A DNA stretch of 64,000 bases from Bipolaris cookei (Eukaryota; Ascomycota; Dothideomycetes; Pleosporales; Pleosporaceae), in contig NRSV01000004.1 of NCBI GenBank assembly GCA_002286855.1, positions 830,632 through 894,631 of the forward strand, written 5' to 3'. The notes beneath the pieces are model-generated. The model searched no databases and had not been told where the DNA came from. It saw only the letters and a program-made list of their open reading frames with translations. Position 1 is the stretch's first letter. Every line of letters starts with the position of its first letter. A program made the translations under genes and the position numbers. Below are positions 45,127 to 54,409 of this stretch, in pieces.

Positions 45127-46680
45127 ATGAATGACTTGCCACAAGAAATCATTGATGAGATCTGTAGCCACCTGTAAGGGGCTGCGCTCCGGGGAGCAAT
45201 CGCGAGGTATACAAGAGGTTGTATTCGATGAGGAGCTATCTACTCTACTTGCGTGATGTTTATTTACTTATCGGAAAAAGGTCATGCCGAAGTATTTGAG
45301 TGCGTTGTCTGAGCGCTACTCGGGCGGTGAGCAGAATCCGGGTGATCTGGGTGACACCCGGATTCTGCACTTGTTGTCTGAACAACGTTCAGATAGTGCA
45401 CGCACGCAAAATGAACCGAGATCCCATCAAGGAGCTATCCAAAGGGCGTTCAGCCCGTCGCATCACCTACCAAAAGAGGACTTATGGAACGTGCTTACGC
45501 TTAGTCGTCAGTTCCAATACAGCGCAGAGATTTGGGATTCTTTGAGGAACATATTCTCGACACAGACAACTCAGAAAAGTTCCATCCTCGCTTCTCCTCC
45601 TATTGTCTGCTGTACTTATGGTAGGTGATATTCTGACCGACTTTTCCACCATTCAACTGGTGTGGTGAAGATGATGAACCCGTACCGTGTCGAGAGACTG
45701 CAGATGAGCTATGAAAACAAGACGAATCTTCCACCAATTAGATTGAGTGGCTCTTCCGTATTCTCAGTCTGATCGAAGATCAGGCCGGAGAAACGAGCAT
45801 CATCGGCAGATATCGACTCTCAATATACAGCCCTACCAGAGAAATTAATTTTCCGACTTATCACTCTTGGCCATATTTTCTTAATCCTTGGCGTGTGCGC
45901 CTCTTGGAAGTTGAGCTTCCCCTCATTATGTCTGTGGAATCTTTCGAAATCTACAACAACTACAACAACACAAAAGCCCCTTCTTCTGCTTTGATGAAGA
46001 TAGACTTATTCCACATGAATTCAAACTGGGTTTACGTATGTTTGTTGATCTTGCGATAAAGTTCCCGAACCTGGAGTACCTAGATATTCAGACTGGAGAA
46101 TTTGAGTGGTGCGAGATCGTATGATTATGTGGAACACCCCGCCAAATAATACGAGAGCGACTGGACAGGGCCCCGACGCGATGCAAGAAACGATTTTGCG
46201 GCTGCGGTCCCCTCCCTTCATAACCAATTCTCAAAGTTCTTAAGACGGGCTTGCCTAGACTTTCTCAATCCTCTGGAACGCGCGTTTGTGGCTATGGATC
46301 ACGACGAGTCTTTGCCCAATCTGGTGGTACTCCTCAAATACAACCCTTTTAGTTCGAGCCTTCGTTTGCTAGGCCCTCATCTTCACCAACCTTAGATGAG
46401 ATTTATGGTTGACGGAAGCGTTTTTCTGTCCATGGGTGATGCAACATCAATTTGGCCCAACTTTGAAAAGATTGAAGTTGTGTTCCACATCGCCCATCCT
46501 GACGGCATATGTTACTTCCAGGGAATGCATGCCAAAGGTTGTGATTCAGTTGGATACCCAGTTACCCAAGCATCTTACTCACCTTATCAAGTCACAGAGC
46601 TTGATGAGGACATGGGATACTTGACGAAGTCCACTAACATGGTTCACAAGCGAATGGCTCACGCCCCACCAGCGCGATAA
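45127..46680 (+). pseudogene. F-box-like gene relic, copy B, split by a solo LTR
   Basis: Begins with a good F-box start, MNDLPQEIIDEICSHL (45127-45174). It is then split by a 290-bp LTR-like insertion (45173-45462), after which the same gene resumes as LPKEDLWNVLTLSRQFQYSA, parallel to copy A. Later blocks match copy A: FLRRACLDFLNPLERAFVAM versus SLKRASLDFLNPL; FEKIEVVFHIAHPDGICYFQ versus LEVVFHTAHPNGSWYFHG; VTELDEDMGYLTKS versus KTALDEEMDKL. Several stops and frame changes occur, and the C-terminal roughly 100 residues present in copy A are missing where the pogo relic begins. This is clearly a duplicate of copy A that decayed further. Confidence 0.7.
45173..45462 (+). mobile_element. solo LTR-like insertion (290 bp), copy 1
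   Basis: Starts TGTAAGGGGCTG and ends GTCGCA, i.e. TG..CA. The flanking pentamers CCACC (45168-45172) and TCACC (45463-45467) differ at one base and fit a 5-bp target duplication. Removing the insert and one duplicate restores the F-box reading frame (AGC CAC CTA CCA AAA). It shares sequence with a second copy at 47631-47911 in inverse orientation. Inside is an inverted repeat with 14-bp arms, GCAGAATCCGGGTG and its complement, around a 10-nt loop (about 45343-45380). No internal retroelement genes accompany it. Confidence 0.75.
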
Positions 46681-46727
46681 CTTCGACATTACAATGCGTC
46701 ATGTTTCAACAACACAACTATCTATCG

Positions 46728-47270
46728 ACTTATCTTGAATCAAATCTTCAGCTTGCTTTTCTTGATATCCAATCACAATGTGTTCAAAGTCAAAGACGTG
46801 CTGCCTCTATTTATAACGTGCCTTAAAAAACTTTATCTCACCGACGCGCTGGAAAGCGCCCTCGACGCAACTGCGAAGCGAACTCAAAGCGTCTTAATAA
46901 GCTAGAAGATGAGGCTATAGTAAAGCGTATTATTGAAAAGTCTACGCGAGGGTTTGCGCCTACAAAGACTGACGTTCTATCAATGGCTGATAAACTATTG
47001 CATGAGCGCACTGGCAACCCTGTTGGCAAGAACTGAATTGACAACTTTGTTAAGCGAACTCCTGAGCTCCATACGTGCTGGAGTCGCCTTTATGATCACC
47101 AGCGAGCTGTCTACGAGGATCCAGCGGCTATCCAGCACTGGTTCGATCTAGTCGAGGCGACAAAGCAGAAGTGGGGTATTGTGGACAATGATATCTACAA
47201 CTTTGATGAAACTGGCTTTATGATGAGCAAGATTTTATCACAGTTAGTTATCACAGCCTCTGAGAGTCTT
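46728..47270 (+). pseudogene. second pogo/Fot1-type transposase relic, N-terminal part
   Basis: Plus-strand remnant with the helix-turn-helix and linker part of a pogo-type transposase: QRRAASIYNVP, a TAA, TLSHRRAGKRPRRNCEANS, LNKLEDEAIVKRIIEKSTRG, then GNPVGKN followed by TGA where Trp is usual, IDNFVKRTPELHTCWSRLYD, DPAAIQHWFDLVEATKQKWG and NDIYNFDETGFMMSKI (FDETGF is the first catalytic block). It stops near 47270 inside the catalytic domain; DGHESH and LDV blocks are absent. It differs from the 29-30.6 kb relic in sequence and orientation, so the two are separate insertions. It begins where F-box copy B loses its C-terminus. Confidence 0.8.
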
Positions 47271-47630
47271 GGCAAAAAGAAGCGGTGGATAGGGCATAGC
47301 GCTTTTGCCCAAGGTCACGGGAAGCACCCCCTCGCGGGATGGACTCCAGATACTTTGCGATTAAGCAACTCTAATTCTCTATGCATATTAAATTTATCTA
47401 TAGCTTTCTATTAAGATCTTGTTGAAATATTACAGACTAGTTCATCCTTAAATATATAAAGATTCTCATGTGGTTAATACCTACGCGCTATATGTAGTAG
47501 AGTCTTCTGTTATACTAAAATCTAAGTTTATGCTATATAGCGCTATACTTAATCCCCAATACCCTCTTATATTAGTAGACTAACCTTAAACGAACAATGA
47601 AGGTTGCTACGGGGGGAAAAGGATACTGGT
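47271..47630. other. AT-rich filler inside the island
   Basis: No gene. Very AT-rich between about 47390 and 47580, consistent with decayed repeat DNA. Confidence 0.5.
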
Positions 47631-47911
47631 TGTAACAGGCTAGACGCCCTTTGGTAGAGCTCCTCGATGGTATCTCGGCGCGTGATCACAGAATCCGGGT
47701 GGAGGCTATAGCACCCAGATTCTGCCCATCCGAACCGCGTTCGGACACAGCGCTTAGACATAACGCTCAGATCAATGGGAAAGCATAGTTCTCCGATCTG
47801 TGCGTAGATATAAGCTCTCAGGTAGATAGCTGTTAGCTCTCTATCGAATACAACCTTGTTACACCTGGCATTGCCCTTAGCATAGCACTTTCTCGAATCC
47901 AGCCCCTTACA
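47631..47911 (-). mobile_element. solo LTR-like element (281 bp), copy 2
   Basis: Read on the minus strand it starts TGTAAGGGGCTG and ends GCCTGTTACA. It aligns with copy 1 at both ends and in the middle, for example AGGTTGTATTCGAT and CAAAGGGCG, and keeps the inverted repeat CAGAATCTGGGTG / CACCCGGATTCTG with a 10-nt loop. Flanking pentamers (CTGGT, CTATT) do not match well, so the target duplication is lost or the ends are slightly off. Confidence 0.65.
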
Positions 47912-48469
47912 CTATTAGCCTTATAGCGATCATCGCGAACTTATCTATGCGTAACTTCCAACCTTATTAGTATCGAAAGACCTCCTGTAGGAGAAGAAAA
48001 AGGCGGCAGAAGCGGGACACTGGCTATTAGACACGGAGCTCCTCGAACAGTTCCAAGTAGCAAAGGAGATTAAAGGTACAGACATGGAGGAGTGGGCTCC
48101 ATTTCAAATAACCCACTAAAACAAAAACTTATCCTCTATTCGGCTCATCAAGGGTAGCACCGGCAGAAATTGATGGACTTGAAGAGGGAGGGGAAGAATA
48201 CAATGGTACGAGGGCAGGGGTGTTACAGAGAGGATCCCCATGTTTACCCTGTATCTAAAGGCGACTCTCTAGTGTTCATAGACCCTTGCAGGACCCAGCT
48301 AGCACTATAAATTTATTTATTTGTTTATTTATTAGTACCTGAGATCGAGGAAGCTTCTGAATGCGGCTAGTGTGGGATCAATCCCGCAGCTGCAATACTA
48401 ACAAGTTGACTAATGCAAGCTACATTCGATATTGAGCTAATTCTATGCCTGAAAAATGTCTTAAAATAG
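47912..48469. other. intergenic inside the island
   Basis: No supported gene. It holds a TTTATTTATTTGTTTATTTATTAG run at about 48308-48333. Some sequence may be internal retroelement remains (purine-rich at 48000-48200), but no protein motif is recognised. Confidence 0.45.
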
Positions 48470-50030
48470 ATGAACAAACGTCATCCATCTTCCCCTCCCG
48501 CCCTATCCCGCGCTCCCGTCGTTGAAAACGGTCCAGTCTCACCACTTTACATATTCCTCACCCGTCAAATTATGACACCATCTGGAGATAGAACTATTGC
48601 GTCGGCTCAGATTCAGCGTTGGGATGCCCACACAGTCTCTATACAATGCCGGTTTTGCACAAAGATCCATACTCACGGTTTCGGTAGCAGCTATAAATAC
48701 GTTTCCTGCGCCCCTCATTGCTACCACCCCCCTTCATCATCATTTCCATTTTATCGCTTTGTGTATCCTTTCTCGATGTGTGAAGGTAGCGTAGCATACG
48801 AAATCGACAAAACCAACAGGTACTTCGTCGCATTTGAAGCAAAAGCACTACAGTCGGAAGAAGAACTGCTTGAAACGGCCCTAGATGAACTCAGCCTGGA
48901 CGTGAGCGAATCACCAGATAGCGTGAAGTGGAAGGAGGCTACAGAAATGATTACAATTGGCTTGGAAGATGAAGATACCTTCATCCAAAAGAGGCTAGAT
49001 CTTGTTGTAAGCAGGATGGTAACTGAAGATTCCAACTATGTGGACAATTATCTACGCACTAGTTCAGAAGCCAAGCTTTTTCTATTTGTTACGAATGAGG
49101 GGGGAAAATCGGCATTGAGTTTAGCTGCTTACGAGAAGCACCCCACTGTTACGGAGCTCCTGCTTGATCATGGCGCAAGACCCAACCATCAAGACAATGA
49201 AGGTAGAACCCCGTTGATGGGAGCAGCACTCTGGAGAAAAATTGATAATATCAACTGTCTTCTGGAGCACGGTGCAAATAGAAAGCTTGATGACACTTAT
49301 GGCTATTAGGCTGTCGATCTTGTGAAACCGTCCCTGCGAAATGATCAAGAGCGCTATGAACGTTCCGGTGGAGAGGACCAGGTATACAGAGAAAACAGTT
49401 TTACTACGAATCAAGCCCAGAGAGTAATTTTCGGGTTGCTCAAAGGTCCAGAAGAATTGCCATGTAGAGAGATTTCTGCATGCAATCGAGCATCTGACTC
49501 ATACTCTTTCAAACACACAGATCAAGGAACTTTTGAACTCATTGTATGGATCGTAGAGTTTCATGTTCGAAACTAGTGGAAAAAGATTACTTTTCTACAA
49601 CGCCCATAGGACTTCTCCCCTGTAGCGGCCATGAGCAGCTGGAGCCATGAAGAGACAAGGGTCACTGTATCAGGGAAAGAGTGGACGACTGAGGTTTTGG
49701 GGATCTCATCAACCGTGGGTCATTGGCTTCAGAAAGAGGGGCGAAGAGACAAATGAATAGAAGGTCAATATTTTGCAACTCATGCAGAGAAGCACTTATT
49801 GAATACTTCATCAACAAGCATGTTCTCATCAAGAATGAGAATGATGAGCTACTACTGGCAAAGCAACCTATTCTACTGAAGCAGGCGACAATTCTTGTAA
49901 GCCGTCCGCCGTATGATGATTGTTAACAGTTTATCGAAACTGTTAACAGGGCTCTTGGCTTGATGATTCCAGTCCTCGACCGCTCTCAAAAATGACCCGA
50001 TATCAAAAAGGGTTGGAAGATTATCAACCG
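48470..50030 (+). pseudogene. broken ankyrin-repeat / zinc-deaminase-like gene
   Basis: One reading frame can be followed from 48470 to about 49790, then after a frame shift to about 50000. Order of parts: (1) N-terminal Cys/His region (CRFCTKIHTHG; YRFVYPFSMCEG; AYEIDKTNRYFVAF); (2) an acidic helical linker; (3) ankyrin repeats, SALSLAAYEKHPTVTELLLD and TPLMGAALWRKIDNINCLLE, up to TAG 49307-49309; (4) the same frame continues with AVDLVKPSLRNDQERYERSG; (5) a deaminase-like core, MSSWSHEETRVTVSGKEWT, the THAEK motif (HxE, 49781-49789), a frame shift near 49793, then ATILVSRPPYDDC (49885-49923) where a PCxxC zinc motif is expected. Further stops: TAG 49574, TAG 49607, TGA 49754, TAA 49924. Tyr replaces the first Cys of PCxxC. 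This layout resembles fungal DYW-like deaminases fused to ankyrin repeats. The copy cannot be functional as a full-length enzyme. Confidence 0.7.
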
Positions 50031-51993
50031 CTCTACTCAGAAAAGAAATTCACTGAGTCCAGTCCCAAAACTCTATTTAGTATTGGGATGACAGACGTGA
50101 TATTCCAGTAATCTGCGTGCAGCACTGGGGTCTTTGGTGGTGTCTTGTCCAGAAAGATTGAAGTTACAGCTTTGAGCAAAACTATGTATCGACAAGCTTG
50201 ACACGATAGCTAAATATGTATCGGCAAAGGACGATGTCGTATGTTTGAGGAAGGGTTTGAGATTTCTAAATGGACGATAATTTCTTGAAGGGCTTGCATT
50301 CTCTCATGGAGTATCTATGAGTTGATATATGTTCATATGTGGTTATGAATATGCCTCTTTTTTGGGGCAATTCAGCCCCATCACAGAATCCGACAAACCA
50401 CGCCGCGAAGGATCTTTCCTATGGATATCCGATTGGCAGCAGAAAATGTCTTGGCGCTTCTTAGGCTCAGGTCGTAGTCTCGTGTTCTAGCATATTACTG
50501 TGCTACTTCTCAGTGTTGATACCCGATAGCTAGCACCAAAATACGCTCCTGCATAGTCCCTCCAAACTGGATTGGCTATTGAGAAAAGCAACTTACTAAA
50601 GTACTTTTTGAATAAGCGAAAACAGAAAACCTAGTTAGTAAAACGATATTCGTTGCAGTATTGGAAATTTATAAGACCCCTCAAGGAACATCTGAGTGAT
50701 ACCTGCCCAGCTCAGATAGATTCAATCGCGAGGCGCATTCAAGGCATCTACCCAACGGCGGAACAAGTCAGCCTGGCAATTATACGCGCTGCCAAGCTCA
50801 TGTGTGCTAAGTTGGGAGGAAGTCAGTATATAGACCCCAGATCATGACTGCGTTGATATTCTTGGAAACAGCCGAGAGAGTGATCGCAAGCACTTCACAT
50901 GTAACATCGCGGCGAAGTTGCACAGCAGATATGGAAAGTCAGTCGAGTAGTCCACCAGCCCCTACCCCCCCAAAAAAAACTCGCGCTTAAGGCCTCATTA
51001 TCAGGACTTCAGTGATTGACATAGACTGTAGTGTCTTAGTGATTGTTTCTATTCCGAACATAGTAGGCTCGACAAAAGAGAAAACCGCCACTGGCCTATC
51101 AACACTGCCGCATTGCGGTACAAGGAAAACAACACGTCGCCCCCGAGATAGGGTAAAATATAGTCACACTTAGTGGGTGGTTGGGGCCAAATTTTTTCTG
51201 TTTACAGGATGTTATCGAGCCTATTTATTGGTTGTAGGCTCCCGCAGCTATCTGTAGTGGTGACATCTCGAATTACAAGTGATGGGGTTTCAGCAACAGT
51301 AGTGAAACCGTTTTGAGATTTTCATTAAAGTGAATTCATTTTGCTCGCGCATTTGCGATATGTCGTACCATACAGTACATAGTATCTAGTCTACGTTCTG
51401 GTAGTCGTGATGCTACTAATAAGAGAAACACCGGCCCTGAGGCAAGCAGACTGCGCATATGCGCTGGCACTAAACCGCATTCGGACGCGCCTCCTCACCG
51501 AACCGTGGAACACAACAACAGCGACTGCAAACCAGCATGATGGTTTGCATTAGTCTTTGCTGTGGGAATGATTATGAAGAATAGACATCATGTGCACATT
51601 GCGTGCGGCAGGGAAAAGATCACAAGTGCAATGACCATGTATTGCCAGCGTCCGGTGCTGTGATTCGTCAGTCTCGCTTGCACCTCCTTGCCTCCCAAAC
51701 CGCCCCCAGCGCAACCGCTTGAACACGCTCGACATCGCCGCTCACTGAAACCTTTTCCATCGCCAAACAGCACCTCCACATCGTATTTCATCACTTCCGA
51801 CGCGATAGATCGCATGCTGAAGGCTGTGCGACAATTTTAGTACCGATATCTGCAATATTGCGACGCGTTGGTGGTTGCAACAGCTCTTGGGCGAGTGACT
51901 CACCTCTTTGCTGGTCCGCCCCGGGGCGCCAGGATTTGCATCGCACCCCATACGGAGCCCAACCACGCATCACGTGCATAGCGACAAACAACA
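50031..51993. other. intergenic to EPL1
   Basis: About 2 kb. A 64-codon frame at 50653-50847 (IRPLKEHLSDTCPAQID) has no family match I can name and is followed by stops; it may be a gene fragment. 51.5-51.99 kb is the GC-richer EPL1 promoter side. Nothing else is recognised. Confidence 0.45.
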
Positions 51994-53973
51994 ATGACTG
52001 CTCGCGCAACAGGCCAGCGTTTTCGCCAGCGCAAGCTATCTACAAAACAGAATCTACCCGTTGTACGCGAAAACGAGGTTGAACAGCTTGCCGATGACGA
52101 TGCCTCCCGCCACATTCCCAAGGTCGAGACGGGTGTTGAGAAGGGCGAGGAGATTGTAAGTTGCACTAGGCCCCTTTGGGCACTGGCTGTCTATCAATGC
52201 TTCCCCAGCCTTAACCATTAACCATGCACCATGCGCCATGCACTATGCACCATGCATTGTTTGACTGACATCTTGCGCTACTCACCTCGTCGTCTTTGCA
52301 TTCCGAAAAGCTAACGCGCAGCATAGGAACACCATTTGCAAGCCGTTATCTCTGCCGCCCAGGCAGCAGCACAAGGCGCAGCTGGCGGGAAGATTGCTCA
52401 GCTCTACATCCCTACCCCAGATGCCATCGCTAGTAATCTGCAGTATGAAGATCTGTATCCCAAGCGCTTCACGCAACCTGCCACTTACATCCGGTTCTCA
52501 TCTACTGTTGAGGATACTTCTGGCTGCCCATACTGCATGACCAGTGATGATGTCGCCTTTCTCAAGTCTTACAACCAGAAAAGGAGTAAGAGCGACCAAT
52601 GTTCAGAAGACGAGTTTGAAGAGATCATCTACTTCTTTGAGGAAACGACCTCGACGAAACAGCCTTTCGCAGCTGTCGATAACCCACCTGTGCTTGCTTA
52701 TGAAGAGCTCGAAGCCGAGTTCGATGAGACCATCAGTGAATCTGCACGCCGGTTTGCAAAGGATGTTTACGAGCATTGGAGGAGCCAGCGGCTGCTAAGG
52801 GGTAACCGCCCGCTTATGCCATCGTTGAAGTTCGAGACCAATCTCGAGACCGATGACGCTGATCCATACGTGTGTTTCCGGCGTCGCGAGGTGCGACAGG
52901 TCCGCAAGACGCGCGGCCGTGATGCGCAAGTAACAGAGAAACTGAAGAAGCTAAGGAAGGAATTGGAAGAGGCTCGCTTGTTGATGTCGCAAGTCAAACG
53001 ACGAGAAGCGATGATCAGAGAGCAACTTGCCACTGACAAATTGATCTTTGAACAGCGCCACGCCGTCAAGGAACTCAAGCGCAGACTCAGCATCAAGGGT
53101 GATGACGATGACTTGCTCATCACGCAGAAGGTACGTCGTTGGAGCCATTCTACGGATGCTTTGCACCTGACTAATGCGTTGCAGCCCGCCCCTAAGCCCA
53201 AGAGAACTGTTGACGTCGAGCGGCAACGCCAGACATTACCAGGCATGAAGCCCCCGAACACACGTCCCGATGGGCGTCTTGTGGATGGCGATATTGTCTA
53301 TCTTGAGGAGCAACAAGCCAAGCGCACTGAGGCAATTGACAGTTTCATCGAAGACAATCTGGTCAAGCACCAGAAATGGAACGTTGGTTGGGTCGATGCA
53401 ACATGGCGACCCATTACGCCGCCTTTGGAGCCGGCTGCTGCGAAGTCTGATTTCCGTACCGTCTTCACAGAAAGTCAGCTTCCTACGCCCCCTGCCTCTG
53501 TTTCTGATGGAGAGGGCGCTGATGCCACAGTAGTGGCGCCATTGAGCAAGCAACCTGATCTGCAAAGAACCGCGCGAATACGTTTCGCCACGCCGCCAGA
53601 AGATGTACCATTCCACGATCAGTCTCGCTTCCGTCGGCGGATCGGGCGAGGTGGGCGAATGATGATTGACAGGCGAGGCGTCAAGCGCCAGAAGACTGAG
53701 AAATTTGATGACCGTCTGGCTGACCGATGGCGGTTCGCTGGTGATAGTAGTGAAGACGAGGAAACATATCCCGTTGACTGGACGGATAACCTACACATCA
53801 GATATCGTATCATGATTGAGCGGCAGGGTGAAAAGGCTGCTCAACAACCTCCACCAGGTACGAGTCGTCGGCCAATTGAGAACCATAATCGATCTGCGTC
53901 GGGACATCTTCTTCCTCCTACCTCTACCACTGCCCATGCTGCCAGTACCGGCAATGCGGCAGCAGGGAGGTGA
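51994..53973 (+). CDS. EPL1: Enhancer of polycomb-like protein, NuA4 subunit
   Basis: Scaffold subunit of the NuA4 / piccolo-NuA4 histone H4/H2A acetyltransferase that holds Esa1 and Yng2 together in the nucleus. Exons 51994-52155, 52327-53130 and 53185-53973 give 584 residues. Exon 1 carries RQRKLSTKQNLPVVRENEVE and HIPKVETGVEKGEEI; after the 171-nt intron EHHLQAVISAAQAAA follows, which confirms the join. Next come IYIPTPDA-like LYIPTPDAIASNLQYEDLYP, the DDVAFLKSYNQ block and VYEHWRSQRLLRGNRPLMPS. A coiled coil is at about 215-275 and the C-terminus is basic and Pro-rich. The second intron (53131-53184, GTACGT..CAG, 54 nt) is in frame and stopless. The length is normal for the family. Confidence 0.94.
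52216..52258 (+). repeat. CATGCAC(C)-type tandem repeat in EPL1 intron 1
   Basis: Five to six imperfect 7-8 bp units (ATGCACC, ATGCGCC, ATGCACT) inside the 171-nt first intron of EPL1. Confidence 0.75.
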
Positions 53974-54409
53974 TTTTCTCTCTCCTCTTCTGTTCTTCGT
54001 CCAGCGCTTTGACTCATGGAATGGATTCTGTGTAGGTTTGTCGACAAGTTATACCCTTTGTTTTTATTCGCAGTAGGATCCAAAGATCTACCGTGTTATG
54101 TACACTAGCTCCACAGGTGAGGGGGCAAGGTTGGTAGATGAGTGTGTAGGCGCTGCAGGTGTAGGATATGCCTAGATCGTAGGACAAGTTAGCAGTGGAT
54201 TTCTTGGATATGATATTCAGATGCTTCTGCAAGATGTCGCGAGAACCTTGTATAACGGATGTTTCCAAAAAGAAAAGAAAACTTACCAAAGCATATTGCT
54301 ACCTCAAACTCATTATTTTCTGTACGGTGTTCTCGTGGTACCCTTCGTTGAGCTTCACACTCATGTTCGTGGCTTGGTACTCAACACCGTGCATCTTATG
54401 AGATGATAC
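53974..54409. other. intergenic between convergent genes
   Basis: 3' regions of EPL1 (+) and the SET-domain gene (-). Nothing recognised. Confidence 0.5.

Noticed and set aside
50653..50847. 64-codon frame considered as a small gene
   Set aside because: Followed by multiple stops, no motif, and inside decayed DNA; may be a gene fragment but cannot be named.
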